Source of the DNA: Mangifera indica | Taxonomy: Eukaryota > Streptophyta > Magnoliopsida > Sapindales > Anacardiaceae | Direction: 5' to 3' | Length of the DNA: 64,000 bases | NCBI RefSeq assembly: GCF_011075055.1 | Contig: NC_058155.1 | Location: 5,661,537-5,725,536 of the forward strand | Shown: in pieces, positions 23,570-34,230 of the stretch | Position numbering within the stretch: position 1 is the stretch's first letter | Layout of the letters: the number at the start of each line of letters is the position of its first letter | Notes under the pieces: model-generated | What the model saw: the letters and a program-made list of their open reading frames with translations, nothing else | Told to the model about the DNA's origin: nothing | The model's database searches: none | Program-made: the position numbers and the translations under genes

Positions 23570-23860
23570 GGAACCGTGCAAACCCCGCTATATCATGCAA
23601 ACCCTGCAAACCTTACAATATCATGCATTATGTGTGTTGTGTAATGTCCCACAAATTGTGCAAACCATGCAAACCATGTCCCGCAAACCGTGCAAACCAA
23701 GCAATATTGCCTAATGTCCCGTAAACCCTGCAAACCACGTAATATCCCACAGACCCTGTAAATTGTGCAATGTCCTGCAGAAGCAACATGGTATTGCGCA
23801 ATGTTGCACATACCTTGCAAGCCATGCAGTATCATGCAAACTATGCAAAGGAAACTATTC
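23570..23860. repeat. TGCAAACC minisatellite
   Basis: About 290 bp built of variants of an 8-10 bp unit (TGCAAACCG, TGCAAACCAT, TGCAAACCCT) interspersed with AATATC/ATGTCCC spacers. A shorter cluster of the same unit is at 25,280-25,375. Not a CRISPR array: units are short, irregular and adjacent. Confidence 0.8.
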
Positions 23861-24177
23861 ACATAATATAATATGTGTTTGCACTTGTAAATTTTAATTA
23901 GTTTAATTACTTAATGAATAGAAATGTACATTTTAAAAATTTGTTTTTACAAAAATTTTCAATTAATGAACAGGTAAGAGAGAGGTGATTCCATAATGCT
24001 AATGATTTAAGAGTTACGATCAATGTTCATAGTCATAAAAATATGGTGAAACATATAAGAGTAAAACTAAATTTAGCCCAGAAGATATTGTTCAAACAAA
24101 CATACTTTAGACACTTTTTAAATATTGAAGTACATAGATGTAGCTTGACCTTATTACATAATGTATTCTTTTGACAA

Positions 24178-24402
24178 ATGAATAAGGGTGAGCTAGGAGA
24201 GGTGTTTTGGTTTAGATTAAATAGAGTTGATTGTAGATTTAACTCGATTAAGTTTGCTCTGATGACTAGGTTAAGGTTTAGTAGGGAGACGGATATAACT
24301 AAATACATAATAATGGACTTATCAAATTTTAGAGACAAGTACTTCTTAAGTGCCAAATTTGTGAGTCATGGTGTTCTCAGTAAAACTTTAATGTCAAAGT
24401 TA
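24178..24402 (+). pseudogene. DUF1985-like fragment of a plant transposon gene
   Basis: Open frame of 75 codons containing FWFRLNRVDCRFNSIKFALM followed by TRLRF. It fits the DUF1985 pattern of an F-x-L...R-F-x-x-x-E-F-A-L-x-T-G-L core found in plant MULE-associated proteins. Only this short part of the domain is intact; no Ulp1 catalytic region was found nearby. Sits in the middle of the 22,975-25,814 element. Confidence 0.55.
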
Positions 24403-24537
24403 TAAGGAAACAGTGTTGAGGATGCGATCAAAGTAGCCACATTGTATTTGATATATTATGAATTATTGACATTAGATAATCGAAAAGTAGTATCAGAATA
24501 TATATTATAGTTAGTTAATGATTAAGACGCATTTAAT

Positions 24538-24645
24538 TTTCACCACCATCATCACTACCATTACCACTACTATCATCACCAACATTATCACCACTGTCAT
24601 CACTAACATCATCATCCAATCATCACAACCACCATATGCTTCTTC
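24538..24645 (+). repeat. CAT/CAC trinucleotide-like tract
   Basis: Imperfect run of CAC, CAT and ACT triplets (TTTCACCACCATCATCACTA and similar) within the DUF1985 element. Confidence 0.85.
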
Positions 24646-25950
24646 CTTTGATTGGAAATTATTTATTAGAACATCATCCATCTTATAACATCTCTTTGGT
24701 ATAGCTCGTAAAGGTTTTTTTTGTCTTGCTATTTCATCATGTACCCCAACCTTAACACCATCATCTTTGGGCACACTTTTCGATTATGTCTCACAATATA
24801 TGTTATCTAAAAAGTTAACCTCATCCATGGCTGTAAATGAGTGAACCTCTGGTTGTAGTTCGATTTGTTGTTGTTGCATCTTGGTTCTGACTTCTATAGG
24901 CCTTGTAAACACTATAAGAAATAACGGATTCATTTTATGTGTCCTAGATAGCCTCATTATAATCTGAATATAAAAATCATCTTTTAACAAATATGGTAAA
25001 TCATTGGAGGTGGTCGGGTTTTGCATATAAAATTTTACAATATTACAACTTTGGTAATGCACAAAAGAGAAGACATTACTTCTATGAATCTATAGTAATT
25101 TATTTTTTTATTTATTGATACAAATGTTTGAACTCCACTAATGTATTTTAAATTATTATCGTCTTCATCTACTCAATACCCACCATATTTAAGTAAATAT
25201 ATTAGCTTATCAATTTTCTTGGAAACATAAAAATTCAATTAAGTAACCCAAAAAAGGAACAAATAGGAACCTACAAAATAGACAAACATATACGCAAACT
25301 ATACAAACACAAACGTAAACTATGCAAGTGCAAACCCTGCAAACCCAAACCACGCAAAACCCCCCAAATACAATTTACCATATAAACGACGATTTCCATT
25401 TTCCCTTAGATTTAGGCACCAAAAGTTGTTCACTTTGACAAATACAACAAATATTGATTATATACAAATAATGTAATTGTTTAACTAAATAAATGTCAAC
25501 CTCTTTCACAAATCATCATTAAAGTTTTTGATTTTTATCCCAAACATTTTTTTTTGATTGAAAGTTTTGAATACAAGTTTCAATTTGTATATAAGAAATT
25601 TAATTAGTATATGATAATGATGAATGACAAAGAAAATAGCTAGAATATGTTACCGTCGGAGTGTTGAGAAAAAAAAGAATGATGAAAATGGTAAAAAGAA
25701 GATTAGTTAAGTGAAAAAATGTATTATTGAAACAAAAATATGAGTTTGCTTATGAAGGTAAAAAGTACAAAAGTTGGCCTAAAAAAGTTATAAATGACAA
25801 CTCGTTTGCCTATTTTAATTAATTTCCTGAAAAGATATCAGAAAAATTTATTTTTTCTATTTTTAGAAAATAAAAATGAAATATAAAACAAAAACAGAGT
25901 AAAAGTATAAACAAAACTATAATTTGATACACAAAAGATATATATATTAT

Positions 25951-26410
25951 AGTTGACAATTTTCAACATGAGCTGTTAACCCAATGCAATACGATATGAA
26001 AAAAATCGGGTTAAGGTTAAGTTTTTCAGACACAAAATTTATTTCAGATCAACTCGATATGATTCAAAATTAAATTGGATAGTGTTATCGTTCACACGAA
26101 AGTAACCTAACATGACACAAATTGACTCAAATATTTTACAGAAATGTTACTTTAATATAATTTGTTAGATATATATTATGAGCAATGCTATGAGTATATA
26201 CTTTTAGTATATAATTTCAGTACACAAATAATATGTCATTATGTGATTAAGTGTTATTTTATCATCCAATCACATGATAACACATCATTTTCATACTCAA
26301 ATTATGTATCAAAAGTGTGTACACATTATTTTATTGATAAATTACAAAAATATTGAAAGATACTATCAACATCAGTTGAAATCTTTATAGATTGCATATA
26401 ATTCATATTT
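25951..26410. repeat. Dispersed repeat R (GACACGA-rich), copy 1, partial
   Basis: Begins AGTTGACAATTTTCAAC and contains TCGGGTTAAGGTTAAGTTTT and ACACGAAAGTAACC, as do the copies at 28.8, 44.6 and 50.0 kb. It is interrupted by a MITE at 26,180-26,337. Non-coding. Confidence 0.7.
26180..26337. mobile_element. MITE nested in repeat R, copy 1
   Basis: 158 bp with ends GAGCAATGCTATGAGTATAT and ATTATTTTATTGA, flanked by TATATTAT and TAAATTAC (6/8 match, 8-bp target duplication). The uninterrupted version of the host repeat at 29,041-29,065 lacks it. Confidence 0.8.
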
Positions 26411-26987
26411 TAGGGTTTGTGGTCACAATTTTGTGCTTAAAGATTGCAATATATGATTAAGAATTTGAGTTTACAATTTAAGGGTTATGGTTCACTATAG
26501 TTCTTGAGTTCACGGTTTAGAGTTTATAATAACACCACTTTAAATTTTATTTCATTTAATCCTGCCGTTACAGATAAGCGGAACGTTAAAATTACTTATC
26601 CTGTGCAGTGTACACTAAAAAAAGGGAAAATCTTTAATACATATTTTCTTTTAGCTTTTATTGTAAAATTTCTTTATAAATAAGGGATGATATATCACAA
26701 AATTTGTATTAAAAAATAACACATAAATTGGTATGATAGTTATTTAATAGTGATGATATAGTAAAATCGACATATATAAGATGAAAAGACATTGACATGT
26801 TACTACCATATTAGTTTTTTTTGTGTATCGTATGATAGTTATATAATTTTTTCGTGTATAAATTCTAAAGTTGGCAAAACAGATAGATCACCTCAATATA
26901 ATTAGCGGATAACCCGCATAAATATGGGTATAAGTTTTAAATGTTTAGACTGGGATCCATACTAATGAACTTTTACGGGCCAAAGAA
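26411..26987. other. AT-rich intergenic stretch
   Basis: No gene or recognisable repeat beyond short A/T tracts and a TTTAGGGTTTGTGGT-type degenerate run near 26,410-26,530. Confidence 0.5.
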
Positions 26988-27672
26988 CAATTTCCCATCC
27001 AATGTTTAATGAAAGGATAAATTTTCATCCGTTAACTTTTAAAAACGCAAATACTCACCTATTTATTGTTATGAATAGGAGTAAAATTGTCGTTTCATAA
27101 AAAATAAAAAAGAATTTATTTTCCCCTAAGTTTATAAATCTGATTTCCTCCTATGAAGGTTTAAAAAATCATCTTTTCCCTCTAGGGTTTTGAAACTATC
27201 ACCAGAGACAACGAAGTTCACTGTCTTCGGTCGCGTTCTCTCTCCCTTCTAACTTCTCTCTTCCTTCTGGTCTAAAACCTTAAATCTTGGTCGGAGATCG
27301 TTGGCATCAGATGTTGCTTTCAAATGATCCATTGCACGACAGATCTTCGATAATGTCACTTCCAATTGTCATCTTCGTGGCCTTTTCTTGACCGCGTCTT
27401 CGTCATGGAGGCTAGAGAGAGCATCGATAGATGGAAGGTCAGCCAGAGAATATCGTCGGAGAAGGAATGAAACCCTAGGAGAGAAATAGCAATTTTTCAA
27501 ACCTTGAGTGGGGGAAAAACATGATCGTATTTTATTTTTTTAATATTTTTAGTTAAATAACAATTTTACCTCTATTCATAACAATAAATGAGTGAGTATT
27601 TGAGTTTTTGAAAGTTAATAGGTAAGAATTTGTTCTTTCATTAAACCTTGGGTGGGGAATTGTCCTTTGGCC
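26988..27672. mobile_element. Non-autonomous MULE-family element, copy at 27 kb
   Basis: Ends GGCCAAAGAACAATTTCCCA and, on the right, GGGGAATTGTCCTTTGGCC. Arms carry TTAACTTTTAAAAACGCAAA and GTAAAATTGTCGTTTCAT with mirrored partners. The core is C/T- then G/A-rich (TCGCGTTCTCTCTCCC). The 9-bp flanks do not match well, so the target duplication has decayed. Confidence 0.75.
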
Positions 27673-28825
27673 TTTTTATAGGCAAGCTAGGTATATTTAC
27701 GGGTACCCTCGGGTCACCTGTTAGTTTTTTTTCTATTCATCTTTTTTTCCTACTTCAACATTAAACTTATAACATACTCAACAAAAATTTTACATATTTT
27801 TCCTTCTATTGATATGAAATGAACTTTAATTCACCCAAAAATTAAAGAATTTATTGTATTAAAAACAAATTTAAAAAAAAATGTAAACATTATATACTTT
27901 ATTATAAATATTTATTCTGTGTTTAATATTAAAATTCTTCAAATATATATAAAATAATTTTATAATTTGAGATAAAATTTTATCCTTCCACAAAATACTT
28001 ATGTAATTAAAGAAAAAAATATAGAAAATTATCAAAAAAATATATTAAAATAACAAAAGCAAAATAAATTAATATAAAATTAATATTAGTAGGTAACTGT
28101 AAATTAATCCGTATCTGTAAGATCGGATACTAATTTTAGAAATTATTATTCAAATAATTTGATTTACATCTATTTTACTTACATCCATATCAATTCGAAT
28201 TACACCTGACCTAACTGGCCCGTTTGACACTTCTAATAAATTTTTTTGTATATAATATTTCTATATTATAAAAACTCACAGAATAGAGGGATCCAAAGGA
28301 TCTCACAGTAAATCTAGGCTGGATTTAAATTATTATTAATTTTTTCAATATGTTATTCCCGTAAATATTTAAATAAAATCACGAATATTTGTCTCATTCA
28401 TCGCCACCACTATGATCTTGCCACCTCATCGTGCATAAATTGATGCTTACATGGCAAATAGAGACGAAATTTGTTGAAATTTTATAATAAATATTTTCTT
28501 CTTCTCTATTTTACATGATAATATTTAATTAGTTTACATTATTATACACAATTTTTAACTTGTATTATAATTATATTATTGAAATAAGAAAAATCTTTAT
28601 CCCCTCTTGACTTTGGGGTTTTTATAAATTAAAATATTTGATTCAATTATAAAATATGATCCTTGCAAAAAAAAAAAAAAATTAATAATTTAAATTTTAA
28701 ATAAAATTGAAAATGGTAAAATATTTGATAATATATAAGTTTAATATGCTTATATTTTAAGAAATTAATTTTTAAAACAATGTCCATCTTTAAATTGAGC
28801 TAACATCAAGGACTTGGTAATTTTT
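27673..28825. other. AT-rich intergenic stretch
   Basis: Very AT-rich with poly-A runs. No coding region or structured repeat could be supported. Confidence 0.5.
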
Positions 28826-30950
28826 TATGGAGTTGATAATTTTTAATATGATCCGTTAATCTGATATGACATGACACAAAAAAAATCAGATTAGGATTAA
28901 GTTTTTCTGACACAAAATTTATTTCGAATCACCTGACATGTTTTAAAATTAAATCAAATAGTATTACGGTTTACAAGAAAGTAACTTGACATAACCTAAA
29001 TTAATTTAAATGTTTTAAAAAAATATTATTTTAATAGAATTTGTTAGGGATTAATTATAGAAATGTTAAAAGACAATATCAGCTGCAGTTGAAATTTTTA
29101 CATATTACTTATAGTTGTATTTTTATATAATTGTAATTACTTATATTATTTTTTAATTTTATTTAAATATTTTATTTTATTATTAAATAGTAAAAATATA
29201 ATTTGGTTAGTCAGATTATTGAGGTATTTTAAAAATCGTAATATGTAATTTTTAATCTATTTATAAATAAGGCAAAATCTTATATTGTGTGTTTTATCTA
29301 TAGTAGATTGGACTAATTTAATAAAGAAATTTAAACGCCAAAAACATTTTAGAGAATGAAAATAGGGAAATTATAATAAATACTCAAAACTAAAAGGTGT
29401 TAAACAAAATTGCCCAAAACTCTAAGGATTAAGCAAAAATGCCCTCAATTTGAAAAATAACCAAACTACCCTTATATATAAAGCCCACATTTTCTACGGA
29501 TTTATTGTTTAAATTCAAAGAAAATTTGGATCTCTCACAGGTGTAATGGGTTTTCGTCTTTTTCGTCGACTTTTCGTATTTTTCGACAACCGAAAATGAC
29601 AAATAAAGATAGTACATCATCCCACTTCTTGTTTGAATCAATTTATTGTTCGGATTATTGAGATTTGAGAGAGATTTTAAGGTTTGAATGTTTAAAGTTT
29701 CGAATTTGAACAATACATAAAATGTTTTGATTTTTGGTTGATTTGTTTGAATTTCTTGAGGGGTTTTGTGTTATTAGATTGTAGATTTGATTTGTGTTAA
29801 AATTAGAGGCTGAAATGACGATTTTTGGTGGAAAAATGGGTTAGATGTGTCGATGCTACGTAATTTTTCACGAACGACCATGGGGTGGGGGGAAATTTAA
29901 CATTTTCAAAATTTTAGGAGAAGGGGGAAGAGGGGGGATCCATGGGGGTTCATGGAAAATTTTACACTGAACTATGGGGCAGTCTGTGAAAATCGTGGGC
30001 TGGGTGGAAATTGACTTTTTTAAAACTATAAGGCCTGTAAGAGATAGACTTTGAACGACCATAACTTTTGATCCGGGAAGAGTTACGCGGCCTGTAATAT
30101 ATTAATGCAAAGCTCGTTTCGAGATCTATACTGACAGCTAACTTTGCCGGTTGTGCCCAATTTGGAGACCCAAATAGAACTGTTTCAGTGTATATTATGC
30201 AGTTTTTTTATTTTACCAAATTTAGGATTTTCGGTTTTTATGATTTTGAACTTGTTTGTGACTGAGCTAAACTTTTTTGATATGTATTTTTCAAATTTAA
30301 CATCTGTCTCTTTAGTTTTGTGCTTTTTTAGACACGTTTTATGAGGTAATTACAAAATTTCAGATCAATTTTTCGGTTTTTTCGTCCCTAAATTATTATC
30401 AAATATCCAAATGCCTCATTTATATGACATACAAACTATATTTAACAAATAAAATTAAGTTTTGAGTTAAGATTCGTATAAATATTTTTTTTCACGAATT
30501 AATTTTTTTTACTCGAATTCAGAAATACGAACTTCTCCCTTTTGAACGAACCTATAGTAATTGATATTAAGTAAAAGTGAGAGTGAAAGTAAGAGTGAGA
30601 GGTTTTATATAGATGTGGTGAAAGGTAATTTTGGCATTTAAAAAAAAAGGGCATTCTTGCTTAGGAATGTGAAAAATGGTCATTTTTGCTTAAGAATTGG
30701 TCCAATGGGCATTTTTGCTTAATAAAAGCGTAAAATGTGTGTGTAATATAATTTTTTCATGAAAATAATAGATAATTTTGAATTATTTGAATCAAATCAT
30801 GTCAATTTAAATATTTAAAGATTGAATTACAGTTTAAAAGTTTCGATACAATTCTTACTTAAATTAAGTTAAAATTGAAAATATTTAACATAAAATCTTA
30901 ACTGATATGATATGAATATAATTCTATAACCCCAATGGTCAGATTTAATT
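28826..30950. repeat. Dispersed repeat R, copy 2, split by a MULE
   Basis: Left part 28,826-29,364 and right part 30,768-30,950 together align with the uninterrupted copy at 44.6-45.5 kb across the join (...GAAAATA|ATAGATAATTT...). It lacks the MITE found in the other copies and so gives an empty target site (TTAATTAT at 29,051-29,058). Confidence 0.75.
29365..30758. mobile_element. 1.39-kb Mutator-like element with exact 9-bp TSD
   Basis: Perfect direct repeats ATGAAAATA at 29,356-29,364 and 30,759-30,767. Terminal regions are inverted and contain the subrepeat TTAAGCAAAAATGCCC, once on the left and three variants on the right. The interior has no transposase. It includes CCATAACTTTTGATCC and AAAGCTCGTTTCGAGATC. 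Sits inside repeat R; the intact copy of R at 45.29 kb shows the pre-insertion state. Confidence 0.88.
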
Positions 30951-31234
30951 TTTTCTAACAAATGTAGTCTTTTAATATTTTCGTAATTTTTCTAATTTAT
31001 GTTATTATAATTTTCATTTAATTTAATAACGTCGACCTTAAATATTTACCATTCTTGGGAAATTTCATGTTTCAAAATTTGTAATAATCGAAAACGAACA
31101 AAATGGCCAAAAATTTACACTTCTGACACTTCTAAACGTTTATTATTTTTAAAGGTGTATTTTTACGCTGTTTTGTTTTGTATTTCTTTTTCTTTTTTTT
31201 TTTTTTCCTGAAAACGGGAAAAGTAAATACTTCT

Positions 31235-34230
31235 GGCTTCTTTTCTTTGTTTTCACTTCAGAACAGAGTCACAAACCCAACACAGAGCCACCATCTTCAA
31301 GATCTCTTTCCCTCTTTGATTCTCTCATAATTTTCAAAAGCCCCTCCTTTGAAACCGTGCTCTAACCCTAGAATTTACCCTTAAATTCGAGTGTAAATTC
31401 ATGTGGTTTTAGTGGCGGGTTAGAGTCTTTCGTTGTTTGTTTATAATCGAAATGAACAACGGCGATAACTCCCGTAAGCTTGCTAGCACTTAACAAGCAA
31501 AACGACACTTGAAATTGTCGTTTAATGGCTAAGCGCGTGTACGAGGACTGGAAAGGCAGTAATGTAAGAGTTCTTTGCTTTATGCTTTTTAGTTTTTGGA
31601 TTTTTATTAGTTTCGAGTGTTGATTATTCGTTTTTGGTTTGATTTGTTTTGTATTGTGATGAAATTAGTCTGATTTTGTGGGTTCAGTGAATTGGGTATG
31701 AATTAGGTTTTGCCATTGGAGGTCCGTTTGCGTATGGATAGTTATAAGATTTGAGATCTTTTGATTAGTTACTGAGGAAATGGAAGAAAAATAGTAAAAA
31801 AAGCAAAGTTTGCGGGTTACTTTAAGCGCTTGCTTTTAAAGCATCAATTGTTGCGATTATTTATCACTGATAAAGTGGATAGCGAACAACTAGTACTTTG
31901 TGGTGATAGACCAAAAAAAGGAATTGATGGAGTGGTGGCTTGTTTGGTATAAGTCATTTGCAACGTGTATTGGTAATTAGTAAGTTCGTTTACTTCATTT
32001 TGAACAAGGAAAAGAAGTTGTTTAGTTAACAGGAGGATAATTTTGGCTGTGCGAAAGGACTATCATACTTAAATCTCAAATTCTGAGGTTTATGTGGTCA
32101 ATTGTGAGGTACTTGTTAATACTGGTGATGCAAGGGTCACAGATTGGTCAAGAGTGTTGCTTTTCAAATTTTAATTGTGAAATTGAGTGATTAGGATATA
32201 TTTAATCAGGATTGAGATGAAAATTGAACTTTTTGCCTTGGAAATGAACGATATTGTATCAAGGATTGGATTTGGGATGGTATCTCTGCTTAGGATTGAG
32301 TGAAGGTTTGTAGTGCTGTAAGGATTTTCATGGATTTAGTGTTGGTGGCACAGTGATGCTCATGTGACAACATTGTTTTTGCATCGGAGGATGACAAAGT
32401 GTTGACCATTGGAAATATTACAAGTTTGGATGATGTGATGTTAGGTTCTAATCAAAAATTTTTCTTGTACCTTAGTGGTAATGGCATAATTTTGGTGTTG
32501 GTGCTTCTAGCCATGTTGCAGCAAAATAATGTATTGGAATGATTATGAGGTAGTGATCCCAATGGATGCATAGCAGGGTACATTGCCAAACTTCAAGGCA
32601 ACTTATTGATTTACAGAATAAATAGTTACATTGAGGTTTGTTTTAGATTCTATTACTATAGAAGAAACAGTCATCAAGGAAGCTTACTGATTATACAATG
32701 TGTTCTAATATGCTAGCCATAGTTGTTGAAGACGCGCCTTAGGCACGCCTAGGTGAGGCCTTACTCAAGGTGATGTCCTTATCATTTTGAGTATGGTCAT
32801 GGCGACCAGTGGTTCAAAGGCAGTCACCGTGAGCACATTTTTGGTGCCTTTAGAGAAGCTTTAGGCATCTAAAAAGTAGGCTATCTCTAAGTAGATTTGA
32901 GGGTTACCGGCAAATTCTAGATAGTTTCTGACATAGTTCCATGCTTTCAACAACTTTTGGGCAATTTTTGGCTAAATATGAGGGTTATTGTAAATTTCTA
33001 AGGTCTCCAATGAGGTTTAAGGTCGTTAGAGAGATCATTGACGAGTTTTAAGGTCATTGAGAGGTCTATAGTGAATTCTTAGGTTGTCAAGAGGTTGTCA
33101 GTGAGTTCTTAGGCTGTTGGAGAGGTTGTCAGTGAGTTCTTAGGCTGTTGAAGAGGTTGTAAGAGAGATTTAAGGTCATTGGATAGATTCATTGATCCCT
33201 TATAGATGGTTGTTAGAGAGGTCTAAACATGATAACTAATTGTTGGTTTGATCTAAGACTACCAATGAAGTTGTTGGTCAATTTTAAATGTTGATGTAGT
33301 CACAAATTTTTATAAATTTAATGGAAATTGTAAAATTTTTAATGGAATTTTTTAATCATCTTGGATAAAAAAGCAATGCCTTCGCCTCGGCAATAGGACC
33401 TTTCGTTGCTTTTTAACGCTTTTCGTCTTCGACAACTATGATGCTAGCTTCAATGTTCAAGATATGTTTAGTGGCATTGTATCCAAACTCTTAAACCTCT
33501 AATGACATGACATAAATAGTTAAGCATCCATTGACAAACAAGAAGTTAGTATGAGTTCATTAGTAGATGACAAGGTGAATAAGGCTTTTAATGGAAATTC
33601 TCAGTTAATTTTGTTTCCTTTAAGAAACTACCAAGTTGTTTGGCCAAAATATTTTGGATGTTTATACATTCTCTCTTGCATACTTGTTATCTAACTAGAT
33701 TTTGGAAACTTTATCATGCATTTTTTATACTTTTTGTTTTATTCTGTATAAAAAGGAAATAGAGGCATACTGGTGGTTATGCAATGGTGGTAACATGAAT
33801 TTCGTAAGACTAATTAAGAAATGCAAGGAGCTGTGAGCAATGCACTCTAATGTACTTAAGCTATTTAATCAACATCTTGCTATATAATCATATAAGAGTA
33901 TATGAATCTGAGTTGAAAATGGACATGGAAATCTTTATTGCTCCCTGCTGGCTTCCCAATTTTTAACTCGTGACTTCCACTGAGTTATATCTGACTAAGT
34001 TCCTTCATGGCCAATGCTATCTTATATTCTGTATGGATGCTAGAGTCTCTGTTTTCAATGTCCACCTACTGACGATGGCTCCCTAGATAACAGGTGCTTT
34101 TTGGCCCTTTCTTAGTTCACATATTAGAAAATTCCATGGAAGTCGTACTCATACATAAATATTTTGACAGTTGGTGGTGTGTGCTAAAGGTTTACATATA
34201 CTTTTAAGTTTTTCTATTTTTTTAAATCTT
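31235..34230 (+). repeat. Inverted segmental duplication, arm 2 (palmitoyltransferase promoter, exon 1, intron 1)
   Basis: Partner of 20,935-22,950 in opposite orientation. Homology begins in the promoter (CACTTCAGAACAGAGTCACA; partner CCTTCAGAGCATAGTCACA) and ends within intron 1 about 60 bases before exon 2. This arm is longer by the hAT insertion (723 bp) and about 250 further bases. Confidence 0.9.

Larger units (their letters stand above)
22975..25814. mobile_element. TIR transposon remnant with DUF1985 segment, in a palindromic TTAATTAA target
   Basis: Left end AATAGACAAACGA (22,975) and right end TCGTTTGCCTATT (25,802-25,814) form 13-bp inverted repeats with one mismatch. TTAATTAA flanks both sides (22,967-22,974; 25,815-25,822). 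Inside are a DUF1985-like coding fragment, a CAT/CAC trinucleotide tract and TGCAAACC minisatellites near both ends (23.57-23.86 and 25.3-25.38 kb). DUF1985 is typical of plant MULEs that also carry Ulp1-type protease genes. No transposase was recognised. Confidence 0.6.

Noticed and set aside
23570..23860. Regularly spaced short repeats resembling a CRISPR array
   Set aside because: Units are 8-10 bp, irregular and partly adjacent, in a plant nuclear context; this is a minisatellite.
26988..27672. 9-bp target duplication for the 27-kb MULE copy
   Set aside because: Flanks ACTTTTACG and TTTTTATAG do not match beyond chance, so no duplication is claimed.
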